A DNA stretch of 64,000 bases. Source: Heterotrichella gracilis. Its lineage: Eukaryota > Sar > Xanthophyceae > Tribonematales > Xanthonemataceae. The stretch is from assembly GCA_032358255.1 (NCBI GenBank), contig JAULBX010032367.1, positions 1 through 64,000 on the forward strand, read 5' to 3'. A program made the position numbers and the translations under genes. Shown one piece after another: positions 11,401 to 22,627 of the stretch (the stretch's first letter is position 1; each line of letters begins with the position of its first letter). The notes under the pieces were generated by a model, which had not been told where the DNA came from, ran no database searches, and saw only the letters and a program-made list of their open reading frames with translations.

Positions 11401-14400
11401 CATGTTCAGCCCAACAATTTGCATTGAATTTCACCTGTTTTATTCAATTTTGTCTCCCTCGCATTTGCCCCAAGCCGAGGATCTGGCTGGCCCCTACGTG
11501 TGGCAGCGCTACGACCTGCTGCAGCTGCCGCCACACTTCCCTTGCATGGAATCAACCCTGGTACTTCAAACAACAGAAATACAAGGCGCCACAAACTTGC
11601 CGTGCAACATGCAGACTGCCGTGTGTGGCAGAAACTAATGTAGTTTGTGTTTTCCCCTAGCTGAGGAGCTTGCTGGCCCCTATGTGTGGCAGCGCTACGA
11701 CCTACTGCTGCTGCCGCCCTCCTTCCCCTACGGGGGCATGGAGAACCCCTGCCTCACATTTGTAACGCCAACCCTGCTGGCTGGGGATCGGTCCCTGGTG
11801 GGCGTGGTGGCGCACGAGATCTCGCACAGTTGGACGGGAAACCTGGTGACAAACGCAAGCTGGGAGCACTTTTGGTTGAACGAAGGTGGGTGGCGCGGGG
11901 CAAAAGGGGGAGGAATATTAGTGGAATGCGGTGGGCAGGGCCGGAAAATGTTGTAAATTTGCCCTACTGGCGGGGGATAGGTCCCTGGTGGTACACGAGA
12001 TCTCGCACTCCTGGACGGGAAACCTGGTCACAAATGCAAGCTAAGAGCACTTTTGGTTGAACGAAGGTGGGTGGGGTGGGGCGAAATGGGGAGTATTGTT
12101 TGGTGGAATGGAGGTGGGCAGGGCCAAGAAATGTGATAATTACCCTACTGGCGGGCGGTGTACATGGTCTCGCACAGCTGGGCGGGACATTTGGTGGCAA
12201 AGTGAGCTGGGAACACTATTTGGCTGGGTGGGTGGGGTTGTGGGTGGATGATGGACAATGCAGGCTTTATCCTAGGGTTTTGGGAGCATGCATCCCAAAC
12301 CCCGAATCTCCAACCCGCGATGCAGGCATTGCCAAGCTCTCTGGGACTCGCGCAATATTTTTGCAAGATGTACCCTACACCCTAAACCCTAAACTCCATG
12401 TCATGAACTGTACACCCCACCATGCAGGCCTCCCAAGCCTCTTGGAGCGCAAGATCTCAAGGCCTAAACTTTAAACCCTAATCCCAGACCCTAATCCCCA
12501 CACCCCACCATGCAGGCTTCACCAGGCTCCTGGAGCGCAAGATCCTGTCCAAGATGTATGGCGAGCCAACCGCACAGCTGTCTATGGCAAGCGGATACCA
12601 GGACTTGATCGACGCGGTTCGCGGGTTTGGGGATACCCACAACTTCACGCGCATGGTGCCTGACCTGTCCAGCAGCGTGGATCCGGACGACGCCTTCAGC
12701 TCCATACCCTACGAGAAGGGTTTCTACTTCCTGTACCACCTCCAGGTGGGGGCGCCTTGCCAGGGTGGCTGCCATTCCATTTCAGCGGCATTGCCAGGGT
12801 AGAAGGTAGTCGCCATAGGAGCCATGCTGACACCTGATATGTTTAGGGTGTAGGGTTTAGGGTCTCGGCTAGCACGTGGTCACTCTGCCACTTTGAGATG
12901 CCACCCCCATTCTGGGTGCTCCACCCGGCTTCTACAAAGCCAATGGACTTGATTCAAGATGATAGCACCTATTCTACTACAACAAATTATATGGTGTCCT
13001 GGTGCGAGCCAGTGGCCCCCTAACTACGCCTCTGTGCGTTCCCTTTCTTTCTTTCTTTCTACCGTACACACCAAATACATAGAATATTCCCTAGTACCAA
13101 ATCCATAAAAATATCCCCTAACTTGCCTGCAGGACTTGGTGGGCGGCGCCTCCGTGTTTGACCCTTTCTTCAAGGCCTACTTGCAGCACTTTGCCTACAA
13201 GTGCGTCACCTCTGAGCAGTTCCAGGCCTTCTTCCTGGACCACTTCAGGGATGTGGCGGGGGTGGCGGACATCGACTGGGACATGTGGCTGCGGGCGCCA
13301 GGTGAGAGGGCCACATGCTTCTTGTGAGGGTGAGAGCTGCACCATATTTAGGGTTTTTTAGGGTTCAGACTTTAGTGTTCAGGGAATTGGGACATGTGGC
13401 TGCGGGCGCCAGGTGAGGGGCCCACATGCGTTTGGTGAGGGTGGGAGTTTAGGGTTTTTAGGGTTTAGGGGTTTGGGGCATGCGGCTGGGGGCGCCAGCT
13501 GAGCCGACCACATGGGTGCATGCAGTAGCACTCCCATCTTGTCAAGTGCGATGCTTGTATGCCATTTGATGGGTGATGGCCACCAGGGGGTGGGCGGTAA
13601 TCTGCGCACACGTGCAAGACCACCTGCAGGTTTGGTCCTTTTTCCTGGACTTCTCCAAGGCGCGCCAGTAGTAGCTGACACCGCCTAGTCCCTAATAATA
13701 TTGATAATGGTAACGCTGCTGATGACGGTTCTTTTCCTGTCACTAGGGATGCCCCCTGCTACCAACACCTATGACACCTCCCTGGCCGACGCCGCGTACG
13801 CCCTGGCAGCACAGTGGGCCTCACCCGATGAAAACGCCACCTCAGCCACCACCAGCAACGACATCGCCACGTGGCGCACACAGCAGGTGATGGTTGTTTG
13901 GGATTCATTTACATTCATCCAGGGTTTGGGGTTTAGGGTTTTTAACGACATCGCCACGTGGCGCACGCAGCAGGTGATCTAGGAGCCATGGTGTTGATGT
14001 TCAACGAATCACTGCATGGACTGCTATGAAGTGCCAGTGTCTTCGCTTCAGGAGCATCGACAATTGTGTCCTCATTTGGTTGGCCAACAAATATTTGCCG
14101 TTTTCCCCCTTTTTGTATGAAGAAAATAAAATTAAAGCGAGAAAGAAACTAAAAGCACAAGCATAATTGAAAAAAGGAAAATGCCACATGGCGCACACAG
14201 AAGGTGATGGCTTTCTGAGTTGTAACCTCCTGCAGGTGGTTGCCTTCCTTGAGAAGCTGTCTGCGCTGGCAGAGGATGTGGCGCTGACACCTGGCACCAC
14301 GCGGCGCATGGCTGACCTGTATGGCCTGGATGACAGCCAAAATGCAGAGATACGGCTGCGGTGGTACAAGTTGTGCATCGCGTCAGGTAGATACATAACA

Positions 14401-14956
14401 ATAATAATAACAAAAATGCAAATTATGGGGTTGAGCAACAGGACACGGAATACAGCAGGTGATTCCAACCCAGCCATTTTTACGAATGCCGGATATTTAA
14501 GGGGGTTGAGCAGGTACTCCTTGTGTTGGAGAGGGATATTTATGTCCAGTGCATACAGGGGATGACGCCCTTCTCTAGGGGGGTACAAACGCCCACTATT
14601 CTGTTCTGTTCTGTAACAACGCCACCACCATATGTGTTTTTTTGCAGGTGACGCCGCCATCCTGCTCAATGTCTTCCTTCCTCAAGCAGCAGGGAAATAA
14701 CACCACCAATATTCTGTTTAATTTCTGTCACAATACCAGCACCATGTGCTTTCCTGCAGGCGACGACGCGATCCTTCCCGAGGTGTCCTCCTTCCTCAAG
14801 GAGCAGGGCAGGATGAAGTTTGTGCGGCCGCTGTACCGCGCGCTGTACGGTTGCCATATGGGGCGGGACCTGGCCATCCAGACCTTCAAGGAGTGCAGGG
14901 ACTGCTACCACCCCATCGCGGCAAAGATGCTGGCGCAGGACCTGCACCTGGCGTGA
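8498..14956 (+). CDS. LTA4H: leukotriene-A4-hydrolase-like M1 zinc aminopeptidase
   Basis: Twelve exons: 8498-8573, 8800-8846, 9453-9587, 9838-10038, 10598-10759, 11013-11163, 11661-11885, 12516-12745, 13133-13301, 13747-13886, 14236-14386 and 14760-14956. They encode about 627 residues, close to the human enzyme (611). The beta-rich N-terminal domain is followed by the catalytic domain, with GGMEN at about 282-286, zinc ligands HEISH (309-313) and Glu332 in WLNEG, and PYEKGF. The helical C-terminal domain ends in the expected basic stretch ([12 protein letters not shown]). It should be a soluble zinc aminopeptidase; whether it also has epoxide hydrolase activity cannot be told. All key residues are present and intron phases agree throughout. 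Eight of its eleven introns hold degraded copies of neighbouring exon ends. Confidence 0.95.
9296..9340 (+). repeat. decayed copy of aminopeptidase exon 3 start
   Basis: This intron segment repeats the acceptor and first ~35 bases of exon 3 (9453 onward), including AGCTGGA and GGCGCTTGT. It lies about 155 bp upstream of the real exon. It is too degraded to code. Confidence 0.75.
9745..9792 (+). repeat. decayed copy of aminopeptidase exon 4 start
   Basis: The acceptor CCCCCAGGT and about 40 following bases duplicate the beginning of exon 4 (9838 onward). The copy stops where CCCTAAACCCC units begin, and these fill the gap to the real exon. Confidence 0.85.
10079..10265 (+). repeat. two decayed copies of aminopeptidase exon 4 end with donor
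   Basis: 10079-10150 and 10197-10265 each repeat the last ~65 bases of exon 4 with its CAGGTGGG donor. CCCTAA-type units and unique sequence lie between them. A third, barely recognisable copy may lie near 10355-10400. Confidence 0.85.
11166..11212 (+). repeat. G-tract just downstream of a splice donor
   Basis: Two runs of 12 or more guanines and shorter ones start three bases after the exon 6 donor GT. The tract could fold into a G-quadruplex on the non-template strand and in the RNA. It may also be unstable in cloning or assembly. Confidence 0.8.
11308..11560 (+). repeat. two decayed copies of aminopeptidase exon 7 start
   Basis: 11308-11355 repeats the acceptor region, including its upstream ACTAATGTA and TTTTCCCCTCAG. 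11472-11555 repeats about 80 bases of exon 7 coding for [11 protein letters not shown] but breaks off before the GGMEN motif. Neither copy can replace exon 7 (11661-11885). Confidence 0.88.
11966..12245 (+). repeat. two further tandem units of aminopeptidase exon 7 end plus donor
   Basis: The 3' part of exon 7 (from about 11784) and roughly 90 bp of following intron are repeated at about 11966-12140 and again, more degraded, at about 12141-12245. Unit 2 keeps the exon and donor almost intact but has TAA in place of the Trp codon before the final Glu. Unit 3 is shorter and lacks a usable frame. Confidence 0.9.
12290..12470 (+). repeat. two decayed copies of aminopeptidase exon 8 start
   Basis: Copies at about 12295-12365 and 12411-12470 repeat the ATGCAG acceptor and the first ~35 bases of exon 8 (12516 onward). 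Both run straight into CCCTAAACCCTAAA-type units. Confidence 0.85.
13386..13510 (+). repeat. two decayed copies of aminopeptidase exon 9 end with donor
   Basis: 13386-13440 repeats the last ~35 bases of exon 9, its GGTGAG donor and the following intron bases. 13477-13510 is a shorter copy. TTTAGGG-like units separate exon 9, copy 1 and copy 2. Confidence 0.88.
13944..14215 (+). repeat. two decayed copies of aminopeptidase exon 10 end with donor
   Basis: 13944-13980 and 14179-14212 repeat the last 30-35 bases of exon 10 and its CAGGTGAT donor. The first copy follows GGTTTGGGGTTTAGGG. Confidence 0.85.
14615..14690 (+). repeat. decayed copy of aminopeptidase exon 12 start
   Basis: The segment repeats the acceptor region (CACCACCATATGTG, TTTGCAG) and about 45 bases of the start of exon 12 (14760 onward), including CTTCCTCAAG. 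The pattern then resumes with the real acceptor. Confidence 0.8.
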
Positions 14957-15853
14957 AGCTGGCCGGTCTACATCATACAGAGAAGGGGAAGGGATGTTCG
15001 GCGTGCAAAGTGCCAACCTATACAGCTTGAAACTGGCAATTCCTGGTGTGAGCAGTGGTCCCCTCTCAGAGATCTCTAGAGTCTCCGCTTTCCATATATT
15101 TCTTCGACAGTTTTCCACACCAGGGTCTGGCAGTGGATGGCGCCTGTGTCATGAAATGGGGTTACAGTGGTCCATCCTCTCAGCAACGTCCTGCGCTATG
15201 CTGCAGTAATTTGAAATTGCAAAATGACTTTCTGGGATTCGATTCCTCAAGGCTCAGCCAGGCTGGCACAGTGCAGTGAATCGTCAGGCAATTCATGCGC
15301 ATGGCTGCAAAAAAAAACCATGTCTAAAGATCATAGTTGTTTTCTGTTTTCTTTAAACCCCAGAATGAGTGTTGCCATTTGGGTGCTGCAGTTTTTATTC
15401 GGCAGTAGCATGATGGGGAAACATTTTGCAGCAAATCAAAACCGTATCATAATGATGAGTGGGCTCCATTCATGCTCATACTTTGCGCACCAAAAATGGC
15501 ACAACCATCAGATGGTGTAGTTAACCTCATGCTCATCAGTTGAGTGCTGTAAAAAAAGGATAATCCATTAATTTCTTTACGAATCGCAAAATTTCACCCA
15601 TTGGAATGTTTCTAGAGCAATGCCGCCGCATGATGCCAGGAGTTCTTCCTGTGAAAGAAAATGACTCTCGCGTGGGAACATCAAGTTGCGTGCAAAATCA
15701 ATTCCTAGCAAACCGAATCGCCAGCCCGGTCAAATTGAATCAGCTCAGAAAGCGACACGCCAGGCATGTTCAAGCCGCTGAGCTTCAAGTGGGGCCAGGG
15801 CTTCCAGACCCAAATGCTGCCTCACGAACCTACTAGCATCAAAATGGTTCCAC
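14957..15853. other. convergent 3' region between the aminopeptidase and CAX genes
   Basis: Both flanking genes end here, so this holds two 3' UTRs. I see no gene and no conserved element. Confidence 0.5.
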
Positions 15854-18800
15854 TCACTCCTTCTCAAACAGGTACAGGATGGCGATGAGCACATACGTGG
15901 CGATCAGCTGCACCCCCATCAGCCAATTAGAGTTCCCATCCGAGGACACAAAGTGCGCGTGGATGACTGACAGCGTGAGCAACAATGTGGCCACGGGGTC
16001 GAAATTGAGCAAGAAGGTGTGGCCCGTGGCCCAGCCCACCACCACCACAAAGGGTATGACGAAGATAGCGATCTGGATGGATGAGCCCAGGGCGACCCCG
16101 ATGGCGAGGTCCATCTTGTTCTTTGCCGCCACAAACACCGCGGTGATGTGCTCGCAGGCGTTGCCGGCGATGGGCAGGATGATGAGCCCCAAAAAGGCCT
16201 CGTTCAGGCCCGTCTGCTTGCTCACCTCCTCGATGGCGCCGGTCAGGTACCTGAGGGTGGTGGGTGGGTGGGTGTCCAGGCGGTGGTGGAGTGCACTTAC
16301 ATGAGCATGGATACAGGATCCCACCAGGGTAGCCTCGAGTCTAGGTAGAGAATGTACATGTACTCTGAACACCATGTACTCTGAACACACCGCCATGACC
16401 CCCCACCCCCACCATGCGCTCTGGGCACACCGCCACCAACACCACCTCACGCACTCTTGAGCACCCCACCACCACCACCACACGTGCCACCATCGACAAC
16501 ACCACACAACCACAACCATTGCTACATGTACGTGAGCACACCGCTGCCGTTAGCACCACCACATGCATTCCCAGCACCCCCATCCCCACCACCCCACTCA
16601 CTCTGAGCACACCGCCACCACCATGGTGATCCCCAGCAGCATGGCCATGGCCCCAGACAGCGACAGCACGGGGCTCTCAGCGTCGTCATCCCCTTGGAAC
16701 AGGTCAGCATGGGTCTTCAGCTGGAACAAAAGGTAGCACAGGTAGCTGCAGGGAGGAGGAGGGGAGGAAATGAGAAAAGGTGTGGTGGGGAAGTCGCGCA
16801 CATGTGGTTCCCGGGAGTGCCTTTGCCATGCCAAGCCAAGCCAATGACCAGCGCAATGTCAAACCAATATGCACTCAAAACGCACCCGGGTAAAGAAAAA
16901 GACAATGCAATGCACAAGGCGCATCCACTCCCGCTTGCCACCCACAGCATTTCGCTTCAGCCCACCCACTTTCCCCCACGTACACGATGATAAGCACAAT
17001 CGCTGTCCCATTGCTGATCTTCTCAAGCACCCCCGTGGAGATGGCCGCCGGCCCGTACAGCAGCGACGACGAGGAGGGTATGCAGATGCCTATGCAGGCC
17101 ATGAGCAGCAGGGATGAGGCCGCCTTGTTGGCCACCACGGAGAAGGACTGCTCCTTGTAGCGTGTGCCGCCGATCAGGAAGCAAAACCCTGTAGGGTTGG
17201 AGGGAGGGGTCAGGGTTTGAAAATGAAAAGCAGATCCCTGGGGGTGAGATGATCAACAGAGCCTTGTGCCGCTGATCAGAAAGCAGAAGCCTGTTGGGTA
17301 ATCGGGGGTGGGGGTGGAGGGCATGTGAGTAACCCCGATTCATTACAGGTGCAAGGGATGTAAGTATGGTGATTTTTTTACTGCTGCATGTGATGGGGTG
17401 ACATGCGCAGCAAATTCGTCACTGTGTGATGATGCGCAGGCATCCTGCAGCTACAGATGCCACAGGGCCTGCCTACACATCTGGTACACATGCCCCCAAG
17501 CCCCCCCCTTTCAACCAACCCTTGCGCCTCACCTAGCACCAGCAGCATGTTTGACAGGATGGACCCGATCAGCGATGTGGCCACCACTGTATTGAGACCC
17601 TTCTGCAGGGCAGCCAGCGACAGGATGAGCTCCACCACGTTGCCAAAGGTGGCGTTCAGCAGGCCGCCCACCACGTCACCAAAGCGCAGCGCCAGGTCCT
17701 CAGTCACCTCACCCAGGACCAGGGCCATGGGGATGAGGGCGAAGAAGTTCTGCGGGGAGGAAAGGGGTTGGGGTGGGAGGGGGGCAGGCGGGGTGGGGTG
17801 GCAGATGCATGAGTGTGCGTGTGGGGAGTTGGGGGGTTTGATCGTGCAATACGGGGTATGGTTCAGAAATTTCACTGTCAGTTGCTTTTCCAAGCTCCTG
17901 GGTCACCTCACCCAGAACCAGGGCGGCGGGGATGAGGGCGACAAAGGTCAGGAGAGAGGGGCATGGGGCGGGGCGTGGTGCAGGCGGGGATGTGTGGCGC
18001 ATGCATGGGGGTGTACAGGGCGTACAACAGCAAGCAGCTTGCACCCAACAGCAAGCAGGGCTCAGGTGCAGTGAACAAGACGTTTGTGAGTGCCCCGCAC
18101 ATGGTGAGCAGCCAGGAATGATTAATTATGCAGGCATGAAGTGATCGGCCAGGGGCCAGGGTGAATATCCACAGTTTGGGGTTGGGATGCGCACCGCAGA
18201 CGAGGCGGCCACTGGGTCTAGAGTTTAGAGTTTAGGGTTTGTGGTGCGCACCAGTGAGAACGTTGCCACCGGGTTCCACTTCATGATGCCTGCCGTGATG
18301 CCCAGCGGTATGCACACCAGCAGCAGGTTGAGTATGCTGCCAGTGAGCATGGACCACACGTGGCGCAGGTCAGAGGCAGGGGCAAACAGGCCTGCGGGGA
18401 CAGGGCACAGCAGGGGGCTGAGGTTGCTGTGGAGGGTTTAGGGTTTGGGATGCTGCCGGTGAGCGAGGACCACTTGTGGCGCAGGTCAGAGGCGGGGGCA
18501 AACAGGCCTGCGGGGGCAGGGCGGGAGCGGCAAAGGTGAGGATGCTTGTGGATGGCAGCGCGTTGATCTAGGTGTCACACCCTACGGGGTAATTATAGCC
18601 TGTGGCGATCTGGGTATAAGAGAGGGGGGAATCCATATCAAATTCCTAAGGGTGATTCAACACCATTTGGCGGGCTTGTAGAGGGAATACATAGAAAATG
18701 TGCTGCATGGATGGGGCTAGCGACGAGCAACGTGTCCCATCCAAGGCGCGTGCTGTGCTGAGTCATTGACCAGTAAGATCTGATTTGCACCTGGCGGCTC

Positions 18801-19479
18801 GTCCTCGTCCTCGTCGATGATTGACTGCGCCGAGTGCAGCACGCCAATGCCCAGCGGCACGCCCTTGTGCGTGCGCTCAGACTCCATGCTGCGGCGGGGC
18901 GAGGCAGCCAGCCGCGCGTCCCGGGTGTCTGACAGGGTGCGGTTGAAGGCGAGGAAGCCAGCTGCGGGTGCGCAGGCAAGGGGCGGTTTGAGAAACGGGC
19001 AGGGGGTGTGGGCAATGAGCGGGTGTGGTGGGTGGGTCTGGAGGGTGGGGCTGCACCACGGTGTGGAGGGTGGCATGGTCGCACACTGGCTGGTGGCATG
19101 GACAGTGTGCAGGTGTTGGGAGTGAATAGGAAAGGACAGGGGCAGCACCAGGCTGGTGCCACAAGGTGAGGGTTGGGCATGTATGTATCCACACCATGGG
19201 GAAGTTTGACACTGGGCCCAGTGTGGACCCAAGAGGTGTTCACTAGACAGTACACCCAGCAGGGTACCCAGCAGGGACTGTTGCCTTACTTATGCGGGCC
19301 AGTGCTAGCCTCCACCGGGTCCTTGCCCGCTCCTGGGAGGTGTTCATGGCATAGGAGTCGTTGTCCAGGAACGGTTGCCCAGCTTCGCCAACGTCCAGCT
19401 CGTCTGCCAGCCGCCTGGAGCGGGCTGCTGCCGCCTCCATCCGTGCAATAGCACGAACGGCGGAGCGTGCGGCCCTCAT
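15854..19479 (-). CDS. CAX: vacuolar-type Ca2+/H+ exchanger (CAX)
   Basis: Seven exons: 19479-19290, 18961-18791, 18391-18252, 17749-17533, 17188-16966, 16745-16602 and 16250-15854, about 493 residues. After a hydrophilic N-terminus of about 125 residues come the two homologous halves of the CaCA family. The first has GNVVEL (Glu about 207) within GGLLNATFGN. The second has GNACEH (Glu about 395) and GSSIQIAIFVIPF. An acidic stretch (HADLFQGDDDAES) lies between the halves, as in plant CAX proteins. It should move Ca2+ or another divalent cation into the vacuole in exchange for protons. The 3' end of exon 5 is least certain: only a donor at 16965 keeps the frame, adding a short GESG loop absent from plant relatives. 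Confidence 0.93.
16350..16570 (-). repeat. string of about five decayed copies of CAX exon 6 end with donor
   Basis: On the minus strand the exon 6 end with its GTGAGT donor (16625-16596) is followed by about five imperfect copies of GGTGGCGGTGTGCTCAGAG. They lie near 16535, 16450, 16430, 16390 and 16365, separated by GT-rich spacers. The intron therefore carries several donor-like sites in a row. Confidence 0.7.
17261..17303 (-). repeat. decayed copy of CAX exon 5 start
   Basis: This repeats about 45 bp around the exon 5 acceptor (17159-17205), including TGATCAGAAAGCA. It lies about 70 bp upstream of the real acceptor in gene orientation. Confidence 0.75.
17892..17965 (-). repeat. decayed copy of CAX exon 4 start
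   Basis: About 60 bp match exon 4 around GGGTGAGGTGACC (source 17690-17765), including the codons for LIP-ALVLGEVT. The acceptor sequence is diverged. Confidence 0.8.
18186..18530 (-). repeat. decayed copies of both ends of CAX exon 3
   Basis: 18448-18530 repeats the first ~60 bases of exon 3 with its acceptor, lying upstream of the exon. 18186-18217 repeats the last ~30 bases with the donor, lying downstream. Each copy is joined to the exon through TTTAGGGTTTGG-type sequence, at 18436-18449 and 18222-18241. Confidence 0.85.
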
Positions 19480-20332
19480 GACCTGGCGTTACGACACACA
19501 CGGGGTTGGGAGTGGGTTGATGGCATCAACATGCATGCATCAACGTAGAGGGGGTGTACGACACTAAACAGGGCCAGTGCAACCAGGTACGAATGAAATG
19601 AGAGGGTACACGCTGCGGTATTGTGGCTTGGCTTAACATGCGTTTGCTGGGCAACACGGGCTAGATCCTTCTCACCAAGCTGAATGCCGATGCTGCCAAG
19701 AAACTTGAGGCACCCACCGGGCAGTTGTGCACGCTGATGGCAACAATACGGTATGATGCAAGATGCTTCGAAGAGGAACCAAGGTACTCACCGGAGCCAT
19801 CACGCCTGTTGCCTAGATCTCTCCGATGCTTGCTTCAATTTGTGCTCCAGCGAATACAACTTGCAGTGGAATTGAGGTCCAGTATCCTTAGCTTTTGAAC
19901 CTGGAACCGTGTCGATTAGACGGTATCGAGCTTGGAAGGTCCCTTTTTGACGGCTAAAACGTTTACTGGTACCAGTACCACACTTGGCGATGCCGAGCTG
20001 AGCAGTCTGGATGCTGGTTACAACAGCATATATGTACCGAAGTATGCAACCGGTAAAACCTGCAACCCCGTCAACTGGCACATTTAACAAAACATCGCGG
20101 TGTTGGGTGTTGTCGCACCACCTGCAGGTTGATGTCAAACTGAGTGCAAGCACCCTTTCAAAGGGCGTTCCTCCCTCCCGCCAAAAATATGGTACAGCTG
20201 GCAGAAACCAGTTTAAACCTTCCTAGGAGCTCACAACATACCAGTCCACCATAATAGCTTTGAATGTACGGGGGAACTGGTTTTCCGTGAGGTTTCTTAT
20301 TGCTCGGACGAGCTTGCAGGCCAGGTGTCGCA
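19480..20332. promoter_or_regulatory. divergent intergenic region between CAX and the DnaJ-type protein
   Basis: This holds the presumed promoters of two genes pointing outward. I see no gene in it. The start of the right-hand gene is uncertain, so the true spacer may be slightly longer. Confidence 0.35.
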
Positions 20333-21124
20333 ATGAGTCTCATTAAAAAAGATGTTGTGCATGCATGCATATGCATGCACAGCCATATGTGTCGAACGTT
20401 CCCAGCGAATAGCAGACCCAAGAGCTATGTACACCTGAATAAAGTCGTGCCAGCTACCAAGTTTCGTCATCAACCCCCATTCCCGGCGCCTGCTCCGCTA
20501 TTGCGGCGAACAAGCACAGGTGATGCATGGCGTTTGCATGCGCAGCAAAGGGGTCCTCGTAAGCGCCCAAAAGAGGACGCCTTCTATTTCTGCGACTTAT
20601 GTGGTACGTGCTATTGAGCTGGTTCCTGTCTTGTTGCCTGACAGAGCAGGCACTGATGTCAACAAGTCCCGTGCAGGAGATGAGCGTGGTACCATCCCCT
20701 GCGAAACTTGTGAAGGCACTGGCAAAGTTGTCACAGAGGTAAGAAGCCGCCTTCCACCTCAACCTGTTGGGTTGTGTCTTGCCATGGAACAGCAAGAGGT
20801 GGGCTTTGAGCCACGCAGCAGAAGTGGTAGCACCTTTTTTCAGCGCCAGTTCCCCATGACTGCAGCCAGGAGGCGCTGGAGTGCCTTTTAAGATAGGCAG
20901 CGCTATGTGTAAAGACTGCAACGGGCAGGTGCGGGACATGTATTCACCTGGAGATATGCATGTGTATGCCCAGAACCCGCCTCCTGACTGTGGCAGTGCT
21001 CCCACTGTTTCAGGGCAAGGTAGCCTGTGTGCTGTGTGCGGGCTGGGAGAACCCTCTCTTCCCACCCGATGGCTTCAGGCCTGTAGACCCAGAGTACATC
21101 AGGGACTGGCTGGAGGACACGTAG
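20333..21124 (+). CDS. small DnaJ-type cysteine-rich zinc-binding protein, probably organellar
   Basis: Four exons, about 20333-20603, 20677-20738, 20893-20928 and 21014-21124, give about 159 residues. The C-terminal half carries four Cys-x2-Cys pairs: CDLC, CETCEGTG, CKDCNGQG and CVLC. Two of them continue as CxxCxGxG, the signature of the zinc-binding domain of DnaJ and of plant DnaJ-related proteins such as BSD2. The J domain is absent. The protein ends in a conserved-looking tail, NPLFPPDGF...RDWLEDT. The N-terminal 60-70 residues are basic and rich in Pro and Arg, consistent with a transit peptide. The start at 20333 is the first ATG in frame; two later ATGs, near 20366 and 20381, are also possible. 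It probably assists folding or assembly in plastid or mitochondrion; the client is unknown. Confidence 0.75.
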
Positions 21125-22627
21125 CCGTGGCCAACCCCAGCGGCTCATGTGGGTCACAAGCACGTGCCCAACTGCAGCGAATCAGGTTTTGCGAGTCGAG
21201 AACCCTAATAGGGACTCGAGCGCTTGGCGTCTGTTGCTCAATAAATGCAAATGGCGAGACCAGGTAAGAAGTGCACTTCACAGATTACTGAGTATACCTC
21301 CAGGGTTTGGGCAAGCTGGTCGCACTTATATGCATGTGCATAATCACAGTTCGTACTGGTACATGGCACAACTGTATGAACCATATGTGGCTGCACATTG
21401 CCAGCACTATGTGAACAAGCTCTAACATTGGCACGACACATCCCACGGCGGTCCGCGCGCCTGGTTGCACAAGAATGGCAACTTGGGCAGTGATCTTCCG
21501 GATATCAACTGCCTGGCTTTGTATGGCTGTGGAACTGGAGCCCTGTTTGGCGGTCAGATGCGGGCCGCATATCCTGTGCATGCCGCGAGGAAGCTTGCAT
21601 TCACACTGCCAGTGCTGCACGGCTGGGTCCTCATATGTGCACAGTGGTATATGATAGCCGCTGCTTTCAAAGGGGTGCCCTTCTTCAGGCGACAACTCCT
21701 GGGGAGTAATACCTCCAACCACCTGGATCAGCTAACATGTTTCCAGAGCCTCGCTGACTACACTCACAGTTCTGCTACCCAACATCAGCAGCACACATTC
21801 TGCGCCAGTATCGACCCACCACGAGAAGAAGGCAGAAAGAGACCAAGAAGAAAGAAACCAACACACCCTCATACCCCCGAATGGTTCACGGGTACCCCAC
21901 TGCAGTGTGCACAGTCACACAGTTTCCCTGTCCAGTTGCTGAGGACAGTCACATTGAGGCTGGGTTTGGTTATGAGACCTCTGGAGACTGAAGATATTAT
22001 ATGGCCTCATGCCACACTTTGTTAGATTGGTTAGGCAACTCGGCCAGGGCAGCCGCATTGGCCAGCATGTGCGGAGCGGTTTTAAATTTTGGAATTGGAC
22101 ACTGGAACCCTGGGAGCATGTAATGTGCAAAGAAAATCAAAAGCAAACTTCCTACAGCTTCAGAAATCCTTGACAGCCAAGAAAAAAAATAGCCTTGGGT
22201 GGCGAGGAAACAACCGCAAGTTGCAGCCTGGACTGTAAACCCTACGCAAGGGTTGGAGAGTTTTCCCTCGGTTTTTCAACGAGGTTTCGCCCCCTTGCTC
22301 GTCGACCTGCAGGTTCAAAATGCATGCACACGCAGCAAACAGAACGCAAACTGCTACCAACCCACAACTGGAGGGTGCCCCAACTCATCTTTGCTCTGCC
22401 ACATTGCCTTGTGGCCTTTTGAGGCAGCACCTTGTGCCAACATCTATCAAGCGAGAGCGAGTGATCCGGTTGTGACGCAAACTCTTGGAAAGCGCAATAC
22501 GCCCGCAGCCCCAGCTGTTTTGCGCCTGCTCCAGCTTTCAAACTTGCATGGAAGTGAGAGCCCAATAGCGCTGCTGGCGTGCACGTGACGCCATGGCTGG
22601 TTGGTCAGATTAGCGAGAGCGGTACAT
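21125..22627. other. intergenic region without a supported gene
   Basis: Short open frames here show neither family resemblance nor splice-supported continuity. TGCATGCA motifs and scattered CCCTA units are the only structure. Confidence 0.5.

Noticed and set aside
11472-11560. Possible mutually exclusive exon 7 of the aminopeptidase
   Set aside because: It stops before the GGMEN and HEISH motifs that no other exon can supply, so it cannot replace exon 7.
18638-19255. Two overlapping minus-strand frames of 171-205 codons
   Set aside because: They are read-through translations of CAX exon 2 and its flanking introns, rich in Pro, His and Thr. Only 18961-18791 is exon.
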